DNA of 51,771 nt, taken from assembly GCA_902806235.1 (NCBI GenBank), contig CADCVW010000095.1, positions 1-51,771 of the forward strand. Reading direction: 5' to 3'. Each line of letters opens with the position of its first letter. The first letter of the stretch is position 1. The stretch comes from an uncultured Sphingomonadaceae bacterium. Lineage in GTDB: Bacteria; Pseudomonadota; Alphaproteobacteria; Sphingomonadales; Sphingomonadaceae. The notes under the pieces are model-generated. The model worked only from the letters and a program-made list of their open reading frames with translations, was not told where the DNA came from and ran no database searches. Below are positions 18,129 through 26,954 of this stretch, piece after piece. The translations under genes and the position numbers were made by a program.

Positions 18129-18479
18129 TCAGAGCCGCACGCCGAAGCGCGCAGCGAGCCAGACGGTCGGGAGATACAACGCGACGGTGAGCGTGCAACC
18201 CGCGAGCAGCGAAGGCCAGAAGCCGACGCCGCCGCGGAGCAGCGCGGGCATGAGCAGGAACATTGGGATCGTCGGCAGGAAGTACCAGAAGGTGCCCTCC
18301 ACGTAGCCGGCCATCGTCGCAGCGTCCGCGCCGTCGCGCCACAGCCAAATCATGCTGAGCACGGAGACGAGCGGCAGCGCGACGATCAGCGCGCCGAGCG
18401 TCGGCTGCCGCCGCGCGAGGGTGGAGGCGAGCGCGACGACCAAGCCCGAGAGCAGCACGCGGGCGACAAAGGCGGTCAC
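18129..18479 (-). CDS. DUF3147 family membrane protein
   Basis: This is a 116-residue protein with four hydrophobic helices: TAFVARVLLSGLVVALAST, LGALIVALPLVSVLSMIWL, YFLPTIPMFLLMPALL and LLAGCTLTVALYLPTVWLAA. The pattern matches DUF3147. The GTG start at 18479 overlaps the aguA stop by GTGA, so translation would be coupled to aguA. It ends 13 bases before aguB. Function is unknown. The position between aguA and aguB could suggest a link to polyamine precursors, but that is inference. Confidence 0.82.
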   Translation of the reverse strand: MTAFVARVLLSGLVVALASTLARRQPTLGALIVALPLVSVLSMIWLWRDGADAATMAGYVEGTFWYFLPTIPMFLLMPALLRGGVGFWPSLLAGCTLTVALYLPTVWLAARFGVRL

Positions 18480-19456
18480 GCGGGAAGCTGTTGGCTGATG
18501 CAGTGGAAAGAGCCACCGCCGGTCAGCACGTGATCGGCGCGTAGGCCGACCGCGCGCCGGCCGGGGAACAGCGTGCCTACCGCGTCGACCGCCGCGTCGT
18601 CGTTCGCCGCGCCGTAAAGCGGCACGACCACCGTCGCGTTGCCGATCAGGAAGTTCATGTAGCTCGCCGGGATCACCTCCCCATCGCGCTCGACGCGGCC
18701 GGGTGAGGGGAGGGCGACGACCTCCACCCCGAACGCCTCCGCGCGGGCCCGTGCGTCTTGGTAGACGGCGGCGTTCGGGTCGTCGTCGCCCGCCGGCTCG
18801 GGGATCGTCAGCCGGTTCTCGCCGGCGAAGCGCGCGAGGTTGTCGACGTGGCCGTCCGTGTGGTCGTTGCGCAGCCCTTGACCCAGCCAGAGCACGCGGT
18901 CGAAGCCGAGGTCGGCGCGGAGCCTCGCCTCCACCTCCGCGCGGCTCATGCCCCCGTTGCGGTTGAGGTTGAGCAAGCACTGCTAGGTGGTGACGACGAG
19001 CCCGGTGCCATCGCCGTCGATCGCGCCGCCCTCCAGCACCCAGTCGCGCCCGTCCACCGTCAGCCGCGCGCTCGCCGCCAAATCGCGGCCGATGCCCTCA
19101 TCGCCTTCGAGCTCGTACTTGCCGCCCCAGCCATTGAAGCGGAAAGTGCGGGCGAACCTCGAGCCGCTGGAACCGAGCACGATCGGGCCCGTGTCGCGCA
19201 GCCAGATGTCGCCGAAGGGCGCGACGACCACCGCGTGCCGTCCGCCGCCGCGCCCCCGCGCGTCCGCCGCGGTTTCCTCGTCGGCGGCGACGAGCCGCAC
19301 CTCCTCGCCCGCGCCATCACAGCGCAGTGCGTCGGCGAGCGCGACCACCTCGTCGCGGGCGGGTTCGAGGTCGGCTTCCCACAGCTCGGCATGGCTCGGG
19401 TAGCCGAGCCACATTGCCTCGTGCGGGGCCCATTCGGGCAAGGGGCGCAGGGTCAT
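18476..19456 (-). pseudogene. aguA: Agmatine deiminase, interrupted by a single amber codon
   Basis: AguA converts agmatine to N-carbamoylputrescine. The full frame (19456 to 18476, 327 codons) is collinear with the family. It starts MTLRPLPEWAPHEAMWLGYP and contains VVVAPFGDIWLRDTGPI, FNGWGGKYELEGDEGIG and LEGGAIDGDGTGLVVTT. After residue 157 there is a TAG (18983-18985) where the family has Glu (TTEQCLLN). The frame then continues QCLLNLNRN, LRNDHTDGHVDN and the nucleophile-Cys motif GGGSFHCISQQLP. There is no frameshift and all catalytic residues remain. This is either a very recent loss, a sequence error, or a suppressed stop. A restart at 18976 would give only the C-terminal half. Confidence 0.9.
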
Positions 19457-19766
19457 CCTCTTCCCGTTTTTGGACGAAGGTCCGGGGCGAAACTAGATTC
19501 CCGGCAGTCCCGCCGAACGCGGTGGATCGGCGAGACAAGGGTCGGGGCGGGGAAGGAGGACATCCCCGTTATCATAACCGGCGCACCCGCCTGTAGGAAA
19601 GCCCGCGCGGCACCGGACGCGCGACGTATGTCGGGAAGCGTCGCAGCACGCGGTGGACCAGCAATGCTCCCGGGCAAACGCTGACTAGGCGCGGTCCGAC
19701 AAGGAACGTTGCGGCCCCGTTTCGTCGGGCTAAGCTGCTCGTTGGGGGAATAAGGGGCGATCATCA
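19457..19766. other. 310-base intergenic region, nothing identified
   Basis: This region lies between the 5' ends of aguA (minus) and the S9 peptidase pseudogene (plus). It must hold the aguA promoter and any promoter of the dead gene. I see no RNA structure, repeat or gene remnant I can name. Confidence 0.5.
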
Positions 19767-21696
19767 ATGAGACTGATGCTCGCGGCCGTGTTGGCTTGCT
19801 CGACGGCGATGGCGTCCGCCGACCCGCCGCCCGCGACCGATCCCGCCGCGCTGTTCGGCGCGCGCGAGGCGATCGGGCATGTCAACATCTCGCCCAGCGG
19901 CGAGCGCCTCGCCTACATGGTGCCGGGACCCGGACGAGGCTCGATCCTGTACACCATCGCGCTCGCCGGCCGCGCGCCGCAAGTGGCGATCTACTCCGAC
20001 ATGAACCCCGAGCGGCTGCGCTGGTGCAACTTCGTCAGCGGCGCGCGGCTGATCTGCGAATTTGACCTCATCCAGAAGGATGGGATGACCCTGATCCCAT
20101 TCATTCGGCTGGTCGCCGCCGACGCCGACGGCGCGAATATCAAGCTGCTCGGCACGCGCAGCAGCGGCTACGAGACCTACATAAGCCGTTGGACCCCGCG
20201 GTGCTCGACTGGCTGCCGGACGAGCCGGACGTGGTGCTGATGAGCCGGACCTATGTGCCGGAGAACCGGGGCGTGGGCACACTGCTCAGCAAGAACAAGG
20301 ACGGGCTCGGCGTCGACCGCATCAATGGGCGCAGCCTGAAGACGGCCAGCGTCGAGTCACCAAAGCCGAACACCACCGTTAATTGGACGAACGGCCGCGG
20401 CCGCGTGCGCTGATGGAGATGCAGGAGAGCCGAGGCGACGCCGGTCTTATGACCAGTAAGGTGATCTGCCGCTACCACGTCAAGAGTTCGGACGCTTGGC
20501 TTTCGATCGGATCCTACGACGCCAACACGGGCGAGGGACTGCTGCCGCTCGCCATCGACGCCGCCTACGTGCTCCACCGGACGGACGGGCGCTGAGCGCT
20601 GCACCGCGTATTCCTCGACGGCTCGCTCCGGTCCGAGCTCGTCTACGCGCAATCCAAGGTGGACGTCGACGACGTGGTGCGGATCGGCCAGGTGATCGGC
20701 GTCACCTCTGCCGAGGACAAGCGCGAGACCGTCTACTTAGACGCCGAGTACTAGAAGCTCCGCGCCGCGCTGTCCCGCTGCTCACCTTTTTTGGCGCCAG
20801 CCGGGACGAGAGCAAGCTGGTGCTCGCGGCGTCAAGCCACGACCATCCGGGCCAATATTTCCAATTCGACAAGAAGACGCGCCGGCTGGACGGTATCGGG
20901 CCGGCCCGGCCGCAGCTGGAGAGCGTGGCGCTCGCCAAGGTCAAGGCCGTGCGCTACGCCGCGGCAGGCGGCGTGGAAATGCCGGGCTATCTCACGCTGC
21001 GGCCCGGCAGAGAGACGGCGCGAGGCTTGCCGGCCGTGCTGTTGGCCCACGGTCGCCCGAGCGCGCGCGACGAGTGGGGTTTCGACTGGCTGGCGCAATT
21101 CCACGCGCACAAGGGCTATGCCGTGCTCCAGCCCAATAACCGCGGGTCGGCGGGCTACGGCGACGCGTGGCTCGCCCAGAACGGGTTTCGGAGCTGGCGC
21201 ACTTCCGTTGGCGACATCACGGTGGGGGCGAAGTGGCTGGCGGCGCACGGGGTTGTGGATCCGAAGCGGATGGCGATCGTGGGCTGATCCTACGGCGGCT
21301 ACGCCGCCCTACAATCGGGCGTGGTCGAACCCGAACTGTACAAGGCGATCGTCGCCGTCGCGCCCGTCACCGACCTGTAATCGCTTAAGGGCGAGGCGAA
21401 GAGCTACGCCAGCGCCAAGGTGGTGGCGCGCTTCGTCGGTTCGGGGCCGCACGTGACCGAAGGATCGCCGCTGCCCAACGCGCGCCGGACACGGCGCCCG
21501 TGCTGCTGTTCCACGGCGACCGGGACCTGAACGTCGACATCCGCCTTTCGAAACGCATGGCGATGGCGCTGCGCCGGGCAGGCAAGCCGAGTACGTGCCC
21601 TACAAGGGGCTGGAGCACGGCTTCGTCGGTTCGAACGCCCGAGCGGAGATGCTGGCCAGGATCGCCGCCTTCCTCCAAGCCAACCTCGGCGGCTGA
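19767..21696 (+). pseudogene. S9 prolyl-oligopeptidase-family serine peptidase, multiply broken
   Basis: Pieces of one roughly 640-residue S9-like exported peptidase can be read across all three plus frames. The N terminus has a signal peptide (MRLMLAAVLACSTAMASADP) and beta-propeller-like sequence (HVNISPSGERLAYMV). Frames switch near 20190, 20390, 20760, 21490 and 21590. In-frame stops occur at 20593, 20752, 21285 and 21378. The catalytic part is recognisable as PNNRGSAGYGDAWL, then the nucleophile motif G-stop-SYGGYAAL (Trp codon changed to TGA), then LLFHGDRDLNVD and EHGFVGSNARAEML with the late Asp and His. At least five frameshifts and four nonsense codons show long-standing inactivity. 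Confidence 0.93.
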
Positions 21697-21754
21697 AACG
21701 GCGGAGGCCCGGCGGCTCGCGCCGCCGGGCCCCGATGCTCCGCGCGCGAGGCGC

Positions 21755-22369
21755 TTAGCGGGAGTAAAACTCCACCACGAGGTTCGGCTCCATCCGCACC
21801 GGGTAGGGCACCTCGTCGAGCTGCGGCACCCGGGTGTAGGTGACCTTGGCCGAGCCGTCGCCGGCGAGGTAATCGGGCACATCGCGCTCGGCGAGGCTTT
21901 GCGCCTCGAGCACCAGCGCCATCTCCTGCGCCTTTTGCCCGAGGGACACCTCGTCGCCGATGTCGACGCGGCGCGATGCGATGTTGCAGCGCTCGCCGTT
22001 CACCCGGACGTGGCCGTGGTTGACGATCTGGCGCGCGGCCCAGATCGTCGGCGCGAACTTGGCGCGGTAGACCACCATGTCCAGCCGGCGTTCGAGCAGG
22101 CCAATCAGGTTCTGCGAGCTGTCGCCGCGCATCCGCGAGGCCTCGAAATAAGTGCGCTTGAACTGCTTCTCGGTGATGTCGCCGTAGTAGCCCTTCAGCT
22201 TCTGCTTGGCGCGGAGCTGGATGCCGAAGTCGGACATTTTGCCCTTGCGCCGCTGGCCGTGCTGGCCGGGGCCGTATTCGCGCTTGTTGACCGGGCTCTT
22301 CGGGCGGCCCCAGATGTTCTCGCCCATGCGCCGGTCGAGCTTGTGCTTGGCGCTGCTGCGCTTCGACAT
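21755..22369 (-). CDS. rpsD: 30S ribosomal protein S4
   Basis: S4 is a primary 16S rRNA-binding protein of the small subunit. The 204-residue protein begins [20 protein letters not shown] and has [20 protein letters not shown], the S4 RNA-binding domain ([20 protein letters not shown], then [20 protein letters not shown]) and the C-terminal VEFYSR. It is the zinc-free form, lacking the N-terminal cysteine cluster. It stands alone here, outside the alpha operon, as is usual in alphaproteobacteria. Confidence 0.98.
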   Translation of the reverse strand: MSKRSSAKHKLDRRMGENIWGRPKSPVNKREYGPGQHGQRRKGKMSDFGIQLRAKQKLKGYYGDITEKQFKRTYFEASRMRGDSSQNLIGLLERRLDMVVYRAKFAPTIWAARQIVNHGHVRVNGERCNIASRRVDIGDEVSLGQKAQEMALVLEAQSLAERDVPDYLAGDGSAKVTYTRVPQLDEVPYPVRMEPNLVVEFYSR

Positions 22370-22550
22370 ATGTGTGTTCCTTGCAATGCTACGACGTTGT
22401 TCCCGGTAATCCGCGCTGCTTGGACTCCGTGACGAGCCGGCAGGGCCACCGCTTCACCGGGGTGCGGGGCCATTGCGAAGGGTCGCGTATCGCGGAGCGG
22501 CGCGCGCCCGTCAAGCTAGACGCCCGCGCGTCTGACGCTATGGAGCGGCC

Positions 22551-22859
22551 ATGCCGTTCGATCCCGAAGACTGCCGGAGCATGGAGCAGGTCCGCGAGGG
22601 CATCGACGCCGCGGACGAGGCGCTGGTCGCGCTCATCGCGCTGCGCTTCGACTACATGGACGCCGCCGCGCGGCTGAAGACGGAGCGCGCGACGGTGCGC
22701 GACGAGGCGCGCAAGGCGGCGGTGCTGGCCCACGTGCAGGCGGAGGCCGAAGCGCGCGGCGTCGATCCGGCTCTGGTCGCGCGGTTGTGGGACGAGCTGA
22801 TCGAGGCGTCGATCGCCTATGAGCTGAAAGAGTGGGACGAGCTGCATCCCGACGAATAG
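22551..22859 (+). CDS. Chorismate mutase (AroQ type)
   Basis: This 102-residue all-helical protein catalyses chorismate to prephenate for Phe/Tyr synthesis. CRSMEQVREGIDAADEALVA then LIALRFDYMDAAARLKTERA gives the N-terminal helix with Arg and the Lys of the AroQ active site. VLAHVQAEAEARGVDPALVA and IEASIAYELKEWDELH follow. The length suits a monofunctional AroQ. It is monocistronic and convergent with the radical SAM gene across the 31-bp inverted repeat. Confidence 0.88.
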   Translation: MPFDPEDCRSMEQVREGIDAADEALVALIALRFDYMDAAARLKTERATVRDEARKAAVLAHVQAEAEARGVDPALVARLWDELIEASIAYELKEWDELHPDE

Positions 22860-22870
22860 CGCTCGTAAGA

Positions 22871-22960
22871 TCCGTCAGCCCTGAGCTTGTCCAAGGGCGG
22901 GCCACGCGAACCCACGTCGGCGCGTGTCGCCCGCCCTTGGACAAGCTCAGGGCTGACGGA
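22871..22960. repeat. Perfect 31-bp inverted repeat (REP-like; possible bidirectional terminator)
   Basis: Bases 22871-22901 and 22930-22960 are exact reverse complements, separated by 28 bases. Each arm contains CCCTGAGCTTGTCCAAGGGC. The same core recurs at 24121-24207. This motif is widespread between genes in sphingomonads (from memory). It lies between two convergent genes, so the hairpin could end transcription from both sides, although no U-tract is present. Confidence 0.9.
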
Positions 22961-22973
22961 GTTGGGGAGCTGC

Positions 22974-24053
22974 CTAAAATAGCCGCAGCTGGTCGCCCTC
23001 CGGCGGCCTGAACAGGTCCGAGCGCAAGCTGATCCGCTCGCGGTTCAACCCATAGCGCCGGCACGCCAGCCGGAAGCGCGTCCGGATCAGCTCCGCCCAC
23101 GGCCCTTCGCCCTTCATCCGCGAGAAGAAGGCCGGGTCATTGTCCCGCCCGCCGCGCATGGCGGCGACTGTCGTCATCACCTTGCCCGCTCGCTCGGGAA
23201 AGTGGGCGCGGAGCCAATCGCGGAACAAGGGCGACACCTCGTTCGGCAGGCGGAGCGGGATGCAGAAGGCGCCGCGCGCGCCGGCCTCCGCCGCGCGTTC
23301 CAGCACCGCTTCGATCTCCCCGTCGGTGATCGCCGGGATAACGGGGGCGACCGCGACGTAAGTCGGGACGCCCGCGTCGGCGAGGGCGCGCAGCGCGGCG
23401 AGCCGCTTGGCCGGGGTCGGCGCGCGCGGCTCCAGGATGCGGGCGAGCTTCGCGTCGAGCGTGGTGATCGACAGGGCAACGGCGGCCGTGCCTTCCCGCC
23501 CCATGGGGCCGAGCAGGTCGAGGTCGCGCGACACCCGGTCGGACTTGGTGGTGATCGAGACGGGGTGGCAGGTCTGACTAAGCACCTCCAGTACGCCGCG
23601 CGTCACGCGCCAGTGGTCCTCGATCGGCTGGTAGGGATCGGTGTTCGTGCCCATGCCGAGCGTCGCGGCGGCGTAGCCGGGCCTGGCGAGCTCGGCCCGC
23701 AGCAGCCCAGCGGCGTCGGGCTTGGCGACGAGCTTCGTTTCGAAATCTAGGCCCGGAGACAGGTCGAGATAGGCATGGGTGGGGCGGGCGAAGCAGTAAA
23801 CGCAGCCGTGCTCGCAGCCGCGGTACGGGTTCACCGAGCGGTCGAAGGGAAGGTCGGGCGAGCTGTTGCGCGCAATAATGCTGCGCGGCGACTCCACGCT
23901 GACGGTAGTGCGCGGCGAGCGGGGGTGCGGGGCGTCGTCGACGACCGCCCGCGCGTCCAGCCAGTCGCCGTCCGCCTCCCGCGCCGGGAGGCCGAAGCGT
24001 GTGCTCGCGGCGTTGCCAGTCGCGCCCCGGCCCTTGACGATTCCGCGCTGCAT
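22974..24053 (-). CDS. PA0069-family radical SAM protein
   Basis: This is a 359-residue radical S-adenosylmethionine protein of the uncharacterised PA0069 / SplB-like group. The 4Fe-4S motif is NPYRGCEHGCVYCFARPTHA (CxxxCxxC). GMGTNTDPYQPIEDHWRVTR, ITTKSDRVSRDLDLL and TTLDAKLARILEPRAPTPAK are conserved group features, with VAPVIPAITDGEIEAVLE in the barrel. The product of the reaction is unknown. It is flanked on both sides by copies of the REP-like inverted repeat. Confidence 0.9.
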   Translation of the reverse strand: MQRGIVKGRGATGNAASTRFGLPAREADGDWLDARAVVDDAPHPRSPRTTVSVESPRSIIARNSSPDLPFDRSVNPYRGCEHGCVYCFARPTHAYLDLSPGLDFETKLVAKPDAAGLLRAELARPGYAAATLGMGTNTDPYQPIEDHWRVTRGVLEVLSQTCHPVSITTKSDRVSRDLDLLGPMGREGTAAVALSITTLDAKLARILEPRAPTPAKRLAALRALADAGVPTYVAVAPVIPAITDGEIEAVLERAAEAGARGAFCIPLRLPNEVSPLFRDWLRAHFPERAGKVMTTVAAMRGGRDNDPAFFSRMKGEGPWAELIRTRFRLACRRYGLNRERISLRSDLFRPPEGDQLRLF

Positions 24054-24120
24054 GAGCGAAGGCTACGGGGAACAAAAAAAGAACGCAAGGTGGCGTAGAG
24101 GATCGAGTTGCGTCTTAAGT

Positions 24121-24207
24121 CGTCAGCCCTGAGCTTATCGAAGAGCGGGCCACGCGCACCGCCTCCCGTCCGCGCCGCTCGCCGTTCAACAAGCTCAGGG
24201 CTAACGG
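24121..24207. repeat. Imperfect REP-like inverted repeat, second copy
   Basis: The left arm (24121-24149) reads CGTCAGCCCTGAGCTTATCG and onward. The right arm (about 24176-24207) is its imperfect reverse complement, containing CAAGCTCAGGGCTAACGG. It shares the CAGCCCTGAGCTT core with the 22.9 kb repeat but has diverged, with several mismatches and unequal arms. It lies between two minus-strand genes, downstream of the lytic transglycosylase and upstream of the radical SAM gene. Confidence 0.85.
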
Positions 24208-24232
24208 CCTCGGGGGTGCTCCGCCCGACCGT

Positions 24233-26119
24233 TTAGTTCGACCCACCCGCCGAGCCGCCGATCGCGCCCGCCGTCACCGCTGGCGCTACACGTACCGCGA
24301 CCTCGCCCGCCGCGCTTGGGAACTTTGGCCATTTCCCTTCCGCCAGCGCCTGCGCGGTCGCCGTCGCTTTGCCGTTCTGCTGCTGGTACACCCAGTAGTT
24401 GCGCAGGATGGTACCGACGTAGCCGCGCGTTTCCCAATAGGGGATCGACTCGATCCACAGCAGCGGGTCGCCGTTGTCGCGCAGCCGCGCGGCCCAGCGC
24501 GTCACGGGCGTGGGCCCCGCGTTGAAGGCGGCGATGACCTTGGGCAGGAGCCCGCCGGTGACGCCCATGTCGCGCAGCGTTTCGAGATAGGCTTGGCCGA
24601 AGTCGATGTTGTCCGCCGGGTCGGTGAGCGCCGCCGGGTTCGCGCGGACGCCGCGGAAGCGGACCATGTCGCCGGCCGTGCTGGGAAGGACCTGCATCAC
24701 GCCCACCGCGCCCGCGGGGCTCACCACCTCCGTGCGGAAGCTCGACTCCTGCAGCGCGTGAGCGAAGGCGAGCTCCCGGTCCACCCGCCAGCCGCTGCGC
24801 GGCCGCCAGCTGGGAGAAGGGTAGCGCGCGGTGGCGTGGACGCTCGCGCCGGCAGGGCCATTGTGGGCGAGCCAGAACTGGGTGCCGGCAAGGTCGAGCT
24901 GCGCCGCCAGCGCGATCAGCGCGCGGTGGTCGGCGGGCGTGCCCAGCGCGGCGGCGTGGCGGATCACGCCGTCGGCCGCGCGCCGCTCGCCCAAGCCCGC
25001 GAGCGCGCGCGCCGCGGCGAAGGCTGGTCGGGCGTCCATGCCGACGGGGAGCGCGGGGGCGGGGGAGGGTGGGGCCGGAGCCTGGCCGAGCGCGGCCTGC
25101 GCGAGCATCCCGTAAAACGTCTCGTTCGCTCGCGCCGCCGCGCGCAGCCGTGGCTGGACCAGCGCGGGCCGGCCGACGGCGGTCGCCGCGCGCGCCGCCC
25201 AATAATAACCGGCGGAGCGCAGCTCGGCGTCCGTCGCGCGCCGGGCTACGTCGTTGAATGCCGCCTCCGCCGCGGCCCGGTCGTTCATCCGCCAGCAGGC
25301 GAGCCCGGCGACCCAGCTCGCCTGCACCGCCCAATCGCCCGCGTCGGCGCGCGCGCGATCCGCCAGGCGGCGCGAGTCCGCATCCATGTTGCTGATGTAG
25401 TAGAGCCAGGCGACGCGCTGCCGCCATTCGGTGAGCGCCGCGGGCGTGAGCAAGAACTCGCGCTGGCCGAGCAGCGCCTCGGCCTCCGCCGGTCGGTTGC
25501 CGTCGATCAGCGGCTCCATGAGCGCCGCGAGTTCGGCCGCAGCGGGGTCGCCCGCGATGCTCTTCGCACGGCCGCGACGCGGGGCTTGGCCGAGCCAGGT
25601 CAGCTTGGCGGGCACCATGACGGCAGGCGGGTCGACCGCGCCGCGGCGGACCGCGAGCCTTTGCAGCTGCGCTGCCTGCGGCAACCAGGGCGCCGCGCGC
25701 AACAGCGCCTCGACCGACGGTAGCGCCACCTCCGGCGAGCCAGGGGCGAGGAACAGCTCGGCCCAGAGGTGGGCGTGGAGCGGCCCAGCGGGCAGCGTCT
25801 CCAGGATGGTGACCGCGTTCGTCCACTCGCCCGCGCGGATCGCGGCGTAGGCGCTGCGGTAGGCGGAGCGCTGCACCTCCGTCAGCGGCACGGCCGTCGG
25901 CATCCAGGTGTCAACGCGCGGGGCGAGCCGCGGGCGGGCTGGCGGAGGTGGGGGCAGGGGAACGGGCTCGGCGGCCGGCGCCGGCTCGGCCGTGGGCTGC
26001 TCCGCGGCGTCGCCCACCGTACCCTTGAGCGCGTCGGCTAGGGACTGCGGGTCGGCGAGCGCCGGGCTGGCGAAGCCGCCCGCGCAAGCGGCGGCGAGCA
26101 GGAAGGTCCTCAGTCGCAT
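24233..26119 (-). CDS. Soluble lytic murein transglycosylase (Slt-like)
   Basis: This periplasmic enzyme cleaves peptidoglycan glycan strands with formation of 1,6-anhydro ends. The 628-residue protein has a signal peptide (MRLRTFLLAAACAGGFASPA). It has a long Ala-rich superhelical region resembling the Slt70 U-domain (about residues 80-430). The C-terminal SLT domain has the catalytic Glu in FAHALQESSFRTEV, then SPAGAVGVMQVLPSTAGDM and VIAAFNAGPTPVTRW. The start at 26119 was chosen because it gives a clean signal peptide and overlaps the UDG-like gene by 10 bases; a start at 26149 would bury the signal. Confidence 0.92.
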   Translation of the reverse strand: MRLRTFLLAAACAGGFASPALADPQSLADALKGTVGDAAEQPTAEPAPAAEPVPLPPPPPARPRLAPRVDTWMPTAVPLTEVQRSAYRSAYAAIRAGEWTNAVTILETLPAGPLHAHLWAELFLAPGSPEVALPSVEALLRAAPWLPQAAQLQRLAVRRGAVDPPAVMVPAKLTWLGQAPRRGRAKSIAGDPAAAELAALMEPLIDGNRPAEAEALLGQREFLLTPAALTEWRQRVAWLYYISNMDADSRRLADRARADAGDWAVQASWVAGLACWRMNDRAAAEAAFNDVARRATDAELRSAGYYWAARAATAVGRPALVQPRLRAAARANETFYGMLAQAALGQAPAPPSPAPALPVGMDARPAFAAARALAGLGERRAADGVIRHAAALGTPADHRALIALAAQLDLAGTQFWLAHNGPAGASVHATARYPSPSWRPRSGWRVDRELAFAHALQESSFRTEVVSPAGAVGVMQVLPSTAGDMVRFRGVRANPAALTDPADNIDFGQAYLETLRDMGVTGGLLPKVIAAFNAGPTPVTRWAARLRDNGDPLLWIESIPYWETRGYVGTILRNYWVYQQQNGKATATAQALAEGKWPKFPSAAGEVAVRVAPAVTAGAIGGSAGGSN

Positions 26120-26895
26120 CGTTCGGTCAGCCTTTGCAGGTCGGCCCACGCGCCCCGCTTCAGCGCGGGATGCGCGAGCAGGGTATCGGGGGCGAAGGTG
26201 GCCACGGCGGGCACGGTGCCGCCGTCGACCTTAACACAGTGCCAACCGCCTCGCGCGCGGACGAGGGGTATGCCCAGCAGTTGCTTACACGGCGCGTCGC
26301 CGAGCAGCAGCAGCGCGGCGGGCGCGGCGAGCGCCACATGCCGCCGGGCGAGCTCGGCGCAGCGCCGCTCCTCGTCCACGCTGAACCGCCCGCTGGGGCA
26401 GCGGTGGCAGGACAGCGGCGACAGGTAGATGGCCTGGCGGCTCCGCCCGATCGCCGCCAGCATGCGGTCGAACAGGCGGCCCGCCTCGCCGCCGAGCGGC
26501 GCGCCCCCGGCGAGGTCATCGGCGCCCGGCATGCCGGCGATCACCATCAGCCCCGCCGTCGGATCGCCCGTCGGCAGCACGCGCCGGGCGCCCGGCGCGG
26601 CGAAGGGCAGGTCGACGGCCTCGGCCAGCCAGGCGCGGAACGCCTGGAGGTCGTCGGGCAGCCGAGGCGCGGCGGGCGGCGCGGCCTCCGCTGGCGGCTC
26701 AGGCACGCGCGCGACCCTGCCCCGGTCCAGCCACGCCAGCGGCTCTTCGCGCACGGGGGCATCCACGCCGATCTCGCGCCACCAGTCAAGCGCGCTCCGC
26801 AGCGCGCGTTCGTCAAGCTCGACCCCGCCTAGCACGGGAGCGAATGTCGCCACGTTGACGCGCCCGTCAATCGTTGAAAGAGACAGGCTGGACAA
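26110..26895 (-). CDS. Uracil-DNA glycosylase superfamily protein (divergent family 4)
   Basis: The 261-residue protein has an extra N-terminal region of about 100 residues and a C-terminal UDG fold. The first active-site motif appears as MVIAGMPGADDLAGGAPLGG, followed by EAGRLFDRMLAAIG, comparable to the family-4 GExPGxxEDxxGRPFVG-x-AG. SPLSCHRCPSGRFSVDEERR follows. The usual second motif HPxxxL is replaced by TFAPDTLLAHPALKRGAW. The missing histidine at that site makes activity uncertain. It is probably co-transcribed with the lytic transglycosylase (10-base overlap) and is divergent from the ETF-QO gene. Confidence 0.8.
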   Translation of the reverse strand: MSSLSLSTIDGRVNVATFAPVLGGVELDERALRSALDWWREIGVDAPVREEPLAWLDRGRVARVPEPPAEAAPPAAPRLPDDLQAFRAWLAEAVDLPFAAPGARRVLPTGDPTAGLMVIAGMPGADDLAGGAPLGGEAGRLFDRMLAAIGRSRQAIYLSPLSCHRCPSGRFSVDEERRCAELARRHVALAAPAALLLLGDAPCKQLLGIPLVRARGGWHCVKVDGGTVPAVATFAPDTLLAHPALKRGAWADLQRLTERCD

Positions 26896-26954
26896 TATGT
26901 TCGCTGCCTGCGGCGAAGCGACCGCGCGCAGCGGAACCAGAGGAACGTCGATCG

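Noticed and set aside
24201-25826. A 541-codon frame in the lytic transglycosylase region
   Set aside because: It is another frame of the same strand, rich in Arg/Gly/Ala and without any family motif; the transglycosylase frame carries all catalytic blocks.
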